DNA of 64,000 nt from Pyrenochaeta sp. MPI-SDFR-AT-0127 (Eukaryota > Ascomycota > Dothideomycetes > Pleosporales > Cucurbitariaceae), in assembly GCA_020747015.1 (NCBI GenBank), contig JAGTJM010000094.1, forward strand, positions 1 through 64,000. The letters are read 5' to 3'. Below, one piece after another: positions 45,849 through 57,839 of the stretch. The notes under the pieces were generated by a model. That model worked only from the letters and a program-made list of their open reading frames with translations, did no database searches and was not told the origin of the DNA. The translations under genes were made by a program, and so were the position numbers. How positions within the stretch are numbered: position 1 is the first letter of the stretch; each line of letters starts with the position of its first letter.

Positions 45849-46859
45849 GGTGCTGGCGGGGCGCACAGCTGCGGCGATTACACTGTAGGACTGATTATAA
45901 GCAAAACCATAGAAGGCTCAGCCGTGGTCTCTTGTAGAGCAGAGGCACAGGAGCTGCTCATGTGGCGCGACCATGGTGGTTTGTGATGGATACTTGCATG
46001 GGTCGGTCGACACTTCCGTGACTGGCCGATGACGTGGGCTCCTTCTCAACGCTGCACGTCACGTTCCCACGGGTAAGCATTATCTTCTCGCGCATCCCAT
46101 CACCACTTTTTTTTCATCACCAACAACATGGCACCAATTACAGCTTCTGCTGGCATATCCACACCCTCAATTGGCGATAAGACAATCTTCGCCCCAGTAT
46201 TGACTTTTGTCCAGTTTCGCAAGCACCTCCGTATAAGGACTAGATTCAGGCAATTTAGGTCTTGTTGGACTTAGATGCAGTCCCCCTACCCAAAGCAAAC
46301 CATACATATCCTGGACCGCCAGTCTCATCCTCAGGGCATGTAACACTGAAACTGATTAGAGATTTCGGTTTCCCCTCTTCACATGCGTTCCTCGGCATTT
46401 TGTTCTTCCCCAAGTCTCATGACATGCCCTCTATCCCTTCTCAACGATCGATAGTGCCGTAATATCATGCGTAAGAACAAATTCAATCACCATGTGCTTA
46501 GTCATACAGATCTGTGACCCCTCCTGCTATGTTTCGCGCCCGGGAGTCCCTAAATCCTCCTCGGCTTCTCATTCGATATTTGGAGAACGCGAGAATATAC
46601 CTCAACAAAGTTTGCTCTGCCTCGTCGATAAAGCTAGTGGCAGCGTGTGTAGTGTCATTGTGTATTGCACATTTAATTCGCACGGCCTGCCCATCCGTTT
46701 GCAGCAGGCGTAGACTGCTCACTTATTCGAGGCTGCAGTTTTACTAAGCATGTCGTTCATTCTGACATAATCAAGACTATGAAGCAGCAGCTAGGTTGCG
46801 GATTTCGGTTGTTCCATGCGCCCTGTCGGCGATGAAGGTCCCGTCTCCATCAAGGGCAT
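45849..46859. other. Intergenic with a short truncated frame
   Basis: At 46128 a well-placed ATG (CAACATGGC) opens a plus-strand frame of about 47 codons beginning MAPITASAG. It soon ends without a domain and may be the 5' piece of a lost gene. Nothing else is recognised before the ankyrin relic. Confidence 0.3.
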
Positions 46860-47390
46860 TTCATCTCCACGGGACGCGCCTCCCATCGCCTCATTGTAGA
46901 AGGTCAAACTAACAGCATTAATGATGCTATAGCTAGAGACAGCTCACTAATTCTCGCTGCGGCCATTGTTGAAGATCTAAGCTGGGTTGAAGTATTGCTA
47001 GGAGTTGCAGCGGACATCAATGGGCAAAATTCCTTAAATCATAGAATACTCATCTGCTGTGCTTGCCTGCACGGGAGAGAGGATATTGTCCAATACGTTA
47101 TCGGCAATGGAGCTGATCCAAGTCGTGCAGATCTTAGCGGAGCATCTTTACTGCACTTCCTAGCTTTTCTGCGAGACGATACTGCTGAAGAGTTCGTTCG
47201 ATGCCGAGCCGAGATCCGAAGTGGGATCCATGATCTAGCAAAACCGTTGGCCCAGAATTTCTATCCATGCGGAGACTTGGGGTACGAAGTTGTTCCGATT
47301 CATTGGGCCGTGAAGTTACGGCGCCCAAAACTTGTTTCGACGTTACTCAGTTGCGGTGCTAATCCAGTGCGATATGTTGCGTATGATTGA
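46860..47390 (+). pseudogene. Ankyrin-repeat gene fragment
   Basis: A frame open from about 46860 to 47390 encodes three or four ankyrin-like units (ILAAAIVEDLSWVEVLLGVAA, ILICCACLHGREDIVQYVIG, ASLLHFLAFLRDD, VPIHWAVKLRRPKLVSTLL). It has no good start: a stop lies just upstream, and the first usable ATG comes in mid-repeat. It ends 10 residues after a repeat. No effector or nucleotide-binding domain is attached. It is most simply the leftover of a larger ankyrin protein, possibly of the NLR type found 4-7 kb away, though an exon of a live gene cannot be excluded. Confidence 0.6.
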
Positions 47391-48065
47391 TACACGGGAC
47401 AGGCCTCACATCTAGTTGAAGGACCTGTAACCACCTGTGCGTATATGGATTCAGTACTTACATGTGCAGTCTGCGATTATCAATCAGCGATGGTTCAAGA
47501 TATGATCCGACACTTGATAGCGTGCGACTGCGCACTCAGCCGGCACGAGATTCACGCTTCCGCGCTCCGCACTGGGAAGTTGAGAATGATGTTAGTTTCA
47601 CATTCTGTTACTCAGGCTGATTACTGTTGCAGGTGCCATAACAGATCATTGTATGTGAACAAACTGATATAAATCATTCGGGCTCTCTTTACATGAGGGA
47701 CCCTCTCTTCACTTGTTTGATCGCGCTCCATAATGTGAAACCCATACTTTCATGCACGACTTGCTGCAGAAGGGCTACACCGTGGATGAGTTGCATGAGT
47801 TCCGTTAGCCGAATGCCTGACTACTATACCAAACTCAGGTAGCGAGCATATAAAGACTTTTGCGTGTTGGGTCATTAAGCAACTAAGAAGTAAATAAGCG
47901 CCCTGCTCTGCTTGATTGCTGCTCGATTGATAGATATAAACAAGTAGGTGCTCTAATTGCATCTTTCTTGATTGTCAGCGACCCCGATGGTGATTGTCCG
48001 TCACAATTGTTATGATCAGTGAGCGCAGCTATTAATGAGGTGGTCTTAGCGCAATGTGGCGGGCA
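47391..48065. other. Intergenic, nothing recognised
   Basis: A 75-codon plus-strand frame (47445-47672) with several cysteines has no signal peptide and no known domain. The rest is the 3' flank of the pseudo-Ras gene. Confidence 0.35.
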
Positions 48066-49970
48066 TCACCATCCATGTTCACCGAGAGGTCGATTTGGTG
48101 TCTTTCCGAAATCTTCTTCTATGACATCCATGGACTTGAGGGTCGGCTCGCTGCGCAGCCTCCTCAGCAATGATCCATTTGGTAGCGGCCGACCTTTGCC
48201 TGCAGCGAGCATTTCGCTTCCTCGCTTCTGGTGCTCTTCAACCATTCGCGTATATCGCTTTCGATTTTGTGATTTCTCTTCTTGCAGCTTCTCAAACTTC
48301 CACCTGACACGAACAAGATCATGAAAAGCTTCTTGGAGAGAGTCTACGTCGTCTTCTCCTACTTCCCAAAACGCACAGCCTCTTGCAAGCGCCAGAGAGT
48401 ATCCCTCTTGGGTGGAAACTTGTCTCTCATCTACCCAATTGCGATGGTTGCCCACAACCATTGTTGGAAGGACGTCCATGGCTTCCCAGTATTTGAATTG
48501 ACGCCTATATTGATGGATGATGTCAAAGGAGTCTCGTGACTTAGTACTGTAAACCAACATGAATATATCGCCGAGTCGAGAATTAATGTCAGTATGTGGC
48601 TGATCAGCGATCTCAGGGATAACGTAGATCTGTAGATGAAGCGAGATACCATCTACCGTACATTCTTGGTTAACGTAGCCAACCCCGTACATGTCTGTTA
48701 CATATGGATCATGTGACCGACGCGCAAACTGTTAGTAGTGAGTCTACACTGTACGCGGCAGGTTATTCATTGTGAGAAATGCTACATACCTTGGCGACTA
48801 GGCTATGTATATCAGCTTCGGGCGTGCCTTTGACCACAAGCGTGAGCTTAGTCGACGGGCGAACGTCGACCTCTGGGAAAAGAAGCGGTCCGCTTGGTAG
48901 AATGAGCTCGGCAGACGATGAGATATCCTGGGAGACTGTAGTGTGACCACTGTCAGAAGAAATGTCGATCGGAAGTGGCCAATTTGATTTGACCGACCAA
49001 CGGGCCACTGGGGTGTCGTAGCTTAATTCATCAATGGCATAGTGATAGGCATTCGTGACATCGGCTCGGAACAGTGGAAGGGCTACTACGGAGACGACGG
49101 AGAGGTCGGCAAGGCTGATATCTGATAGAGCAGACCACGCGTGCGACTGTGCTGTCGAGCTCCGGAACGAATAGTCGGCCGAATGTCGTTGAGCTTTGCG
49201 GTAGACCCTGGAGGCTTCCAGATCGTGCTCGAAGTGGGATCTTTGTCTGACTTGTATCGAGACTTTTGAGGATCTCCTCGGTCTATCCACTTGTCTGGCA
49301 TTGTCGATATCTTGTAGAATTGTTGCATTGGACGTGCGACTGGTGGGTCGGCGGGTAGTCACCGAATTGCATGTATCGCAGCCGTCTTCCAAGTGTGCTA
49401 TCCGCCTTGCTAGGTCGGAATTGCTTGCCAGAAGTTTTTTTGTCACTGTCAAAAGCTCTTGTCGGTCGCGCTGTGCGTCCAAATCAGAGTCGCTGGCCAT
49501 TTTTCGTCAGGTCGATCGAGATAAGCATGGCAACCTGCTCACCATTGAAGTATGTTCAAAATCAGATTTATCGTGATTTTGAATGATAGCAACCTTGAGA
49601 CAAGCGCACCCAAATCATTTTTGTGCTTAGCCCATTGCGTGCGGATTCGCACAGAGTCCTTAGGGTCGGCATGCCCTAACTGATCGACGAGCGCTTCGAG
49701 CTCCGCAAACAGTAGCACGCCATCTGTGAAAGTAGCGACTAGTGCATCGATCTGAATCAGCTCCTTTCGCCGATGTGGAGAAGTATCGAGATTATCGAAC
49801 AAAGATTGTAGGCCAGACAATATTGTACGGGTGTGCTTGATCTCCGTGACGATGGTTTGGGCGTGTTGGGGTGCGTGAACGTAAGCTGAGACAATCGGGC
49901 CCAGCGTCTCGGCAACCTTGCCGACCGCCGCTAGGATCCCGATGATGGCAGCAGATACCTCCAATGCCAT
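48066..49970 (-). CDS. PigL_N-like helical domain fused to a Ras-like pseudo-GTPase
   Basis: Exons 49970-49543, 49492-48790 and 48728-48066 (introns 50 and 61 bp) give 597 aa. Residues 1-150 (MALEVSAAIIGILAAVGKVAETLG onward in pieces) match the helical N-terminal domain found on fungal STAND proteins (PigL_N/HeLo-like). A short coiled coil (KKLLASNSDLARRIAHLE) and a basic, Ser-rich linker follow. From about 355 the fold reads as Ras: KLTLVVKG (beta 1), YVTDMYGVGYVNQECTVDG (switch I/beta 2), DIFMLVYSTKSRDSFD, MVVGN and ALARGCAFWEVG. The nucleotide-binding motifs are lost: no GxxxxGK(S/T) (GTPEADIHS instead), no DTAG, and NHRN in place of NKxD. A basic tail of about 70 residues ends the protein, without a CaaX box. 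Probably a non-hydrolysing signalling adaptor; the link to cell death is inferred from the N-terminal domain. Confidence 0.75.
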
Positions 49971-51012
49971 GGAAAATGGACTTGAGGGAAACAAGCGAGG
50001 GTGATGCGAAACTATTGTTAAATGCGCAAAGCCAATTGACCAGAGTTTACAGTCAGCCTTGGGCACAGCCACCAGGGGCAAGACTAAGTTGGATTGGAGG
50101 ACCTCGGTGGCTTGGGGGTCACCGTACAAGCACACACAACTTTCCAATAATACGAGCCGCAGCACGAACACATACCGACGATAACGAGGGCTGAATGTAT
50201 ACATGACACAGTAGCGAGTGCATGGGTGCCGTGGTAAAGGCATGAAAAAATATAGGCCTCATTACCATAGCCCTCTCATCCTGGAGAAAGAGCTCCATGA
50301 ACACAAGCACAACCGCATCGAACGCGTTAACCCCCCTAGGGCCTCAACTTTCCACCCCCTGAGTGCTTCCCTGTTCTTTCCCCCCCGGACACCACCACTC
50401 CAGATCCCCAGGCGACGCCATGTCCTTCACCACCTTCTTCCAGCCCAAAATAATATGCACCTGTCGCCAGCCAAGTATAATAATCTTAACTAGTCTATCA
50501 CGTGCCCTTCGTGAGGGTTTCTGGCCTTGCGCTGGTGCTAAGATGGGACAAACCTCGACTGGGGGCCTAGTACTCGATTTGCTGAAAACACTCGCTGGAA
50601 CACCTTACTAAAACTAAGGTTATGATCATTGATCTATATATCTATAATCGCCTTATGGAATACTACCGACCATAGTTATATACCTTTATTTTTTATTTAC
50701 TTATATTCAATATTATAGATAGTAGGCTATATATCTGCTTTATAAGAGGAATTTTATATATCATATTGTTATCAGGACACAGGTCTGCACCCACTGCGTC
50801 ATATAGCCAAACATGTACACAATGATCAGTGAACACTGATCACGCTATGCACAACAGTACATATCGTTGATCCAGCTAGGCCTAGGGCGCGGCCTGACAA
50901 TTATTGAGATATTATACGTTATCGTCGTGCAAGCGTATTAGTGGAGAAAAGGTAGTAACTCGCTTAGGTTACTGACTTGGTTGTAATACACATTAGAGCT
51001 TAGAAATAGATA
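49971..51012. other. Intergenic with AT-rich, RIP-like core
   Basis: The right side of the pseudo-Ras promoter passes into a strongly AT-rich stretch (about 50610-50770) like the one at the left window edge, probably a RIP-mutated repeat. Plus-strand frames at 50218-50611 have no domain. Confidence 0.4.
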
Positions 51013-54000
51013 CTAAACAAACTCTGGTGTATCTGACAATTCCTCCGATGTGTATCCATCTGTTACTATTCGCAACTTAATAATTTTCTCTACATCGCAT
51101 AATCCCTTATCTCGTGCATAATCTAAAGGAGTCCGACCACGATTGTTGGCAAGGTGGACATCGATTTCGGGTTCTTTCAGAAGGAGCATGGCAATGGCTC
51201 TGTATCCGTATTCCAGAGCAAATAGCAGAGGTGTCCGTCCATGTATAGAATCACGGGAGTTGATATCGACGCTTCCAGCTTTTAGGAGTCGCCTAACAAT
51301 ATTCTCATGTCCATTCATAGAAGCATACGATAGCGCAGTGTGACCGATATAATCCCGGGATATAGTATCAACGCCTGTAAGGTTGATAAGAAGCTCAACG
51401 ATTGCTTCGCGTCCATGCATGGCCGCGTAAAAGAATGGCGTACGTCCCTTGTTATCCCTTGAATTTACTCTCACATCTGGGTGGCTGATGATGAGCTGGA
51501 AGACATGTTCATGTCCAGTTTCTGCTGCATATGATAAGGGGGATCTCCCAGCGGCACATTTCAAATTGATATCAATCTGCATGCTTTCTATCAGGAGTGA
51601 GACAAGATTCTGGCGCCCTTCTCTTATAGCTCTAGACAATGGTGTCAATCCAAGGTAATCTTGCGAATTAGGGTCTACATCTTGTTGCTCAAGAAGTGAT
51701 CGAACAACGTCTTCGTAGCCGCGCTCCGCGGCGACGGACAACGGACTGCACTGTATTGTTGCCGAAATGCTGGCATCTGAGCGAAACCTGCCGGAGCGAA
51801 GTAAAACAGCAATATCTGACTTGGTACCCCATTGGAAGTAGAGGTATAGCATCGATTGGGCGGATCTTATTTCCTTAGGGAAGTAGCGGTAGTTTTCTAT
51901 CAGACTATCCAGCTCGGACCGATGTGGAGGACGTGACAGGGAAGCAGAGTGATTCAAGCTATTTTGGGTGGGAGCTGGAGTAAGAAGGGCTCCAAGGGCA
52001 TCGTAATGCATGTATTCTAGTGCTGTTCGGAGAGGTGAATCATCGATAGTTCCTTCAATGTCAGCTTGAGGGTCGAACCCGAGAATCGTTTTGATAAGCG
52101 ATGCCAGGTTTTCTTGCGCTAGGATACTGAGCATGCTTAGATTCGGCGAATAATTTCTGACTGAGCCCGATCGAAGGTTGGAAGTTTGTATGGTTCCTGG
52201 ATCTGCAAACATCTTAGTTAAGTTTATCCAGTGTTGAACGCTGAATTCCTTGAAGAAAGATTCCTGTGAAACGCCATTTTCTTGGGCAGCATTAGCATGA
52301 TAGAATATGTGCAACAGCGCATATCCTATAAACGGTGGTTTTGGAGGAGAGGTACGCTGCGGGGTATACGCCGTGCCGCGAGAACGTGTGTCAACTGGCG
52401 GATTCCTTGAAAGGGACTTTTGGGCTGACGAAACGTAGTTGACACAACATTCCTTCAAAGAGTTATGTCCCGAACCTACAAGAGACTGCGTTGATGTTTC
52501 TTGGATGTACTGCATGCCCTTGTCCTTGAGAAGAAAGTCTCGGATTGTTTCATGGATGAACTGCACTGTTGGCTTTCGCGACTGTGTCAATTCGGCAAGG
52601 CCTTTGGAACAGCTTAGGATAAAAGCGTCCATATCTTCAGTTGTGAGATCCTCAGAGTTCCAAGATCCCGCCTCTTCTGAATCGGTTCCAGAGTATATCG
52701 CAAAGTATAATTCCTCTCGTGTTAGTGGCCGTTTCGCGAAAAGAATCCATTTTATGCATAATCGCATGCTTTCCATGTTTTGATCATCTCGAGTCATAAT
52801 GCCTCTGAACAGCTGACCTAAATCGTCAGGTATATCTTGGAGTCTCCTTTCCAAACCCAAGATTCGTCCATGATCGTATGCTTTATTTAGTATTTGGACG
52901 ACAAGAACGACCCAAATGAACACCCCAGATGCCCTGCGTTTGACTTCTCCTCGTATTCGTTCAATTGCTGTACTCTGTACGTCGCTTCCAGTCCGCAACT
53001 CACTCCGAATATAACGTTCAATATCAAGGGCATGTTCTTCCTCTTCTTCGAGTAGCAAATCCACTTTCTTGGTAATCACAATCCTTGGATAATAACGACT
53101 CGCAAAGAAAACGCGGAGGTTGATTTTGGAGGTTGTAGTGTGTCGTCCAAGCAGCTCAAAGAAAACGACCATATCTCTGATCTGGTCTTCATCGCATTCA
53201 TCTAATGCGTCAACATATATCCACAGCCATCGTTTTCCAAGTTCCCGGATGGCATGGTTCATAACCTCTTTGAGTTGCATGACAGTCCAAGAGTAACGAG
53301 GTGCCTGGGGCAGTTCGAGGATGTCAAACTCATCGAATACTTCCTGAGCTTGAGGAAACTTTGTAAGAAGTTGAAATAATAGCGATCGATACATTCCACG
53401 AGTATCCTTCTCGAGCAATGAACCCCGAGCATTGAAAAAGAACGAAACATGGATGTCTTCCTTCCTGGAGCGCTTTGCCTCCGTGACGGCAAATTTGATG
53501 ATGGTTGATTTCCCGGCACCTGGCTTACCCTTTAGCCAAAGCAGCCCATTGTGGCGATGAACTTGCTTTTCGTCTATCCAGGATCGGTAGTTATCGTTGT
53601 CAAGCAACCATTGGCAGGTTGCCGAATGAGCCAGCTTGATGTTGTTGTACCGATCTTCGATACGCTCGAAAGCCAGCGAATTCAAGAGATCCTTTCGAGC
53701 TCCTAGTGTTCTGGGAAAAGGCCTCTTTCCGGTTGATTTGTTCGGGCCGGATCTAATTGGTAGGCGGGCTGAAAGTAGGCCACGATCAGAAACTCTGTCG
53801 TGCATATTTACATTCTCGTCTTCTAGTCTTGTAAGCATCATGTTGTAAGGATAAATACACATAAAGCGAGCAAGAAATGACGAGAAACTCACCTCCATAA
53901 GATCTACTATTGATCGCCTCCTGAAGGCGGGTGAACGCGTTCTCTCCTTCCCCATAAATGGGTGGTATGAAGACCTCGAAAATGCCTAGAAGGCAATATG

Positions 54001-54622
54001 CTCTGTCTTCTTTGCGTGTAGTCTTGCGTTCAGTTGCCCATCTCATTCGCTCTTTAACACTAAAGGTGGATAATGGACTTCCGCTGAGCGCAGTAAGCGG
54101 TATACTGGTTATCTCGTAGATTTTCTGCTGAAGAGAGTTCTTGTCCCCTATGAGATCGCCTTCCTTTGAGAAAAACTGGACTGTTGCAGGGGCAATGAGC
54201 TCCTGAAGCGTCCAGCCCCGAGTGAACCAGTCACTTTCGCGAAAATCTGAATCTTGCTGGCTTTGCAATGCCCCACTCGACACGTCCTTTAGATACACAT
54301 AACACTTGGCAGCACCACGATACCAGCGGAACATGGAGTTGATCGCCTCTGAGAGCTCTGCATCGCTTGATCTTCTAATGCAACAGCTATCCACCCAGAA
54401 ATACCTCAATCCGTCCCTCGCAGCCTGTTCTCCACAAAATTTGATCTTGCCATATCCAGCTTTGCTTTGGTAAGAGCTTCTCTCGGCCAGGTCTTCGAAC
54501 GTAACTTCATCACCATCATCTCCCCACCTATGTGAAAGAATGGCATATGCAGGGAGCTTATCGTCCAGAAGCGGTTTTGTCAGGCGAAGTTCGGCGTCAT
54601 CGTGAAGTTGTAGAAGCCGCAT
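51013..54622 (-). CDS. HET-NACHT-ankyrin NLR-like protein
   Basis: A complete fungal NOD-like receptor of the HET-domain type. Exons 54622-53893 and 53822-51013 (70-bp intron) give 1179 aa. The HET effector at the N-terminus (about 1-240) has MRLLQL, AILSHRWG, GLRYFWVDSCCI, SMFRWYRGAAKCYVYL, RGWTLQELIAP and DRAYCLLGIF. After a linker comes a NACHT ATPase: P-loop GKPGAGKST (about 343-350), LWIYVDALDECDE (Walker B with acidic pair), VFFASRYYP (sensor), a winged-helix region and a helical stretch (VQFIHETIRDFL). Ankyrin repeats fill about 890-1160, among them SPLSVAAERGYEDVV, TPLSRAIREGRQNLV, SPLSYAAETGHEHV, TPFFYAAMHGREAIV and TALSYASMNGHENIV. All active-site motifs look intact. In the family, ligand binding by the repeats drives NACHT oligomerisation and HET-triggered death; here this is inferred. 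Confidence 0.9.
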
Positions 54623-55527
54623 GCTTAGGGGCAGGTATGGTGACGCTCATTAGGTGTGCGATATGTCTGACGAATGGTTCGAAGCGCCGGATACTTTTAT
54701 CTGGCGCGAAAGCTTCATTCAGGTAGATATGTAGCGATTGGAGTTGCCATTACGTCCTCCAAGGGACGGTATCCAGTCTCGTAAGGCTGTAGGCAGACAA
54801 GACAGTTGCTGTCCGCTCGAGCGGGGCTATGCTGCACGTCTGTCAGCTGGAGCTCGACCAGCCGGATAGTGGCGTATTTCGCCGAACGCCACAGCGATAG
54901 GGCCAATCATGATACTGCTAGAGCGAGTAAAAATATCTCATAGCGCAGGATCGCGGATGCTGTTCTCGTTAAAGCTCACCAGGGCCTGCTTTGAGGAGCT
55001 GTCCAGCAAAAGCCTGCATCATGCTCCCGCTACATCTCGAGATTTGCCTAATTCGATAGAAGAGTTCCTTGCTGAGCTCAAGGCATTTATTAAACGGAAG
55101 AGGGGCGAGTATGCAGACTACCATTCGCATGGGTTTGACTCGTTCTTAGAGTAGTGCGTCAATATGGTTGGAGCAAAGGTCTCTAGTGCTGAAAGTCACT
55201 TTCGATATGCGGGATTCACTGTTGAAGATGCATGCGCCGGAACGCTCCTACCAGTATTCTCGGTAATGCAACGATGAGGTTTACTGCCGAGCTGATACTC
55301 GATTATTAGCGTTCAATATCGTTCACATAGCATCGAGTTAATTTATGCCTCCTTCTATCATTTTCTTAATTAGATATTACCCGATAGTATTATACGCTCT
55401 AGAGTAGTTCTCTTACAACTCCATGCGCACATTGTCACGGCCTTTCCTACCTAGCCCGCCCGAACGCAGGTCATTGAAATCTATATTCTCAAAGAACCCG
55501 GCGCCAGCGAAACTCTAGCTATCAACA
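54623..55527. other. Region upstream of the NLR with a STAND-like relic
   Basis: Contains the plus-strand fragment at 54909-55275 and the NLR promoter. The remainder (55290-55420) is AT-rich. The left end of the broken caspase-like gene may extend into 55430-55527, but it is too degenerate to read. Confidence 0.4.
54909..55275 (+). pseudogene. Fragment resembling the N-terminal helical region of a fungal STAND protein
   Basis: A plus-strand frame with one internal stop near 55154. It encodes an amphipathic stretch FLAELKAFIKRKRGEY, then HSHGFDSFLE, stop, CVNMVGAKVSSAESHFRYAG and FTVEDACAGTLLPVF. This kind of segment (a conserved CVxxVG...SSAxxHFRxAG pattern) lies, as I remember, in the N-terminal helical domain ahead of NACHT in some Pleosporales NLRs. 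Nothing recognisable follows downstream on the plus strand. It is divergent to the intact NLR and looks like the first exon of a lost neighbour. Moderately uncertain. Confidence 0.45.
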
Positions 55528-56370
55528 CTAGCGTCCGAGATGTCCTAGTCGATCCTCGACTCTTCTCTCTCCAAATATATAGCTAACTAACCTCAAGAGG
55601 TTACATAAGCTTAGTGTAATTGGGTTTACCCACAGGTTGACAGTGCGATTGCTTAATCTGTTATGCAGATCCGTGACCAAGATGTGTCTATTTCCTTGGA
55701 GCAGTGCCTTCGGTTCACGGGTAAGGTTCGAGGTGAAGGACCAAAGACCTGGCATTGGATTTTTATACCCATAGCAGCTGCTGCAAGTATCTCTACTCGT
55801 GCTGAGCGAATCTTCTCGGTATCTTCCAGCCTGGGCCGAGTAACAGCAATGTAGGAGGAGCAGGATATCGGTATCAGTATTCTTTGATATCTCTTTCGAA
55901 TGCGGAACCATTCAAGAAGAGGTGAGTCTTCTGCGCTAGATCTGTTGGAATATGGATCAGTATTGGTTATGACTGTAGAGGTAACTAATATACACTTACG
56001 CGGCCTAGATAGATATTTTCTCGTCGCCCGTCCCCTTGTTCTCATCTCCATGCCCGCCATAGTGTATAATGACTAGCGATGCACCGTTTCTTTCTTCAGC
56101 ACACGCCTCGGCATCTAGTAATGACCGCGCGATGAAGTTGTGCAGTTAGAGATAGCTTCGGTTAGTCGGAATAGCATATTCTTCTACGCAGAAACCAAAA
56201 GATGCCTTCAAGACCTGGCCCAGGTTCTGGCCTTCCGTCCGAAAATCCTCCTCCGCACCTTGCCAATGGAGAATCAACACTTTGACCTGGACATATGCAC
56301 GGGAGCGAATTGAGTGCTTCAACTGCTCATTCAACTGTTCTTTCAGGCCTTCGGGCCATTTGGATGCCAT
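55528..56370 (-). pseudogene. Broken caspase-like (peptidase C14) gene
   Basis: On the minus strand, starting at MASKWPEG (56370), a caspase-like domain is readable in pieces. VKVLILHWQG is the first strand. After a stop near 56146 come NFIARSLLDAEA and SLVIIHYGGHGD, with the catalytic histidine motif HYGGHG. Another stop follows, and then TDILLLLHCCYSAQAG, where the catalytic cysteine motif (usually DCCY, here HCCY) is found. Further on, PGLWSFTSNL and HILVTDLHNRL match the later part of such proteins. Frames change several times and stops interrupt, so this is not a working gene. In fungi these caspase domains often appear as effectors in NLR systems, and the intact HET-NACHT gene lies 0.9 kb away. 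The product would have been a protease-like cell-death effector. Confidence 0.7.
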
Positions 56371-57839
56371 GGAGGTTCAACAACCAACTGGAGCGTATTC
56401 TTTAAGTGTAGATTAGGCCCACATGCAAGTAGTGTATTCTAGTTTCATAATGCTGAAGGCCGTCATGTTGTTGTCAAAGCATGAGCGTGGCGGGGTAAAA
56501 GCACCTAGGGCCCATGCGAGGCCACCAACCTCGCGTGCGCGCTTCTGAAACATCAGCCAAAATTCTCGAGTGCTGAAGGTCCTGAATACGGTCACCCCAA
56601 CCACTTATGTCACCTTTGAGTTCGACTCAGGAGTCGCCAATATGAAATCAGTCATGAGCAGTTGCTACAAGACAGACAAACTGACCTCACAATATCTCCT
56701 CATTTGGTTAGCGCCGTAGCGTCGATCTCAGAACCGCTGTCCGCCGATCTGCTCTGCACCACCACACTTTAAATCACTGACCTCAAGCTCGCATCCTTCT
56801 TTGTAAACCTCAGCTCTGTGGCTTGGTCTGCATCCTTGTCTCCAGTGTAATGTCTTATGGCCTAAAATCTTGGAAGACTTGGTACTTTCGTATTGCGGGC
56901 CACGCCAGCGACACCCGTGGGCTGAGAATACCCCTGACTATTGTTTTCACGAGAGAATACTGAATACATCGAAGCGAAAATGTCTATTACCTACTTTTAG
57001 GCAACCCGTCTTGCATATAGAACAAGTAAGTTTACATCACAACTCACAATCCTACCGGAAGTATGCATCCTGGCTAATTGCAACAGCATGGCGAGCCAAT
57101 ATAGAACCTGTATGATATGTGACAGCCTCGCCAACTGAATCCCCACATTCGAAAGGATGCTCGTGTTTCGGAAATGTCGGCCCGTGGCAATCTCTAAGCA
57201 CAACTAAGCGACTAACTTATTTAGGAAAACAGTATACTCAAGACCTAAGCTGAGCCTGACTCTGTTTGTAGAAGGTATACGAATAATCATTTTCTATGTA
57301 AATTTTCGAATTTGGCGTAGGTGCTAGTTTTGTTCCTCTTTGTGTTGCACACAGTAGTTGGGAAACTTGAATGGCCAAGAAGAGCCACACGAGCTCCTTC
57401 GTCTGCATGCTGACGCAGGATGCAAGGCCTTCCACGGTGCTTTTCGACTGCTTTATATCCTTTATGCAAGCATCGCTGCCACTATTGATGAACAGCCAAT
57501 CACGAATAAAAACCTAGTCACGGATAGTCGCGCCGGCTGGTCGCCTACAACACAACTGTTGGACTACCAAGACAGTAGTGCTGTTCTTGGCCGACGGTGA
57601 GAGCATTTTCAAACATGACCAAGTCCGTAGGATCACCAAGTTCGGATCCGAGGGCCACGAGGTGAACTTTTCGCGACGAAAGGAAAGATAGCGACCATTC
57701 CAGCGCGCCCACAGCGAGTATAAAAGGCCACCGAGATGCACCATCATATCCTCCAAATCACAACTTGATCAACCCAACAACGATAGCAACAACAAAAATA
57801 ACAACAATCTATCTTCGTCTCATCACTATCTCATCCAAA
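56371..57839. other. Upstream of the small secreted protein gene
   Basis: No gene supported in about 1.4 kb; scattered frames of 60-80 codons lack domains. The right end holds the TATA box at 57719-57726 and an A/C-rich leader (CAACAACAAAAATAACAAC) typical of a fungal 5' UTR. Confidence 0.4.
57719..57726 (+). promoter_or_regulatory. TATA box of the cysteine-rich secreted protein gene
   Basis: TATAAAAG, 121 bp before the ATG at 57840, with an A/C-rich leader between. Canonical form and spacing for a strongly transcribed fungal gene. Confidence 0.6.
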
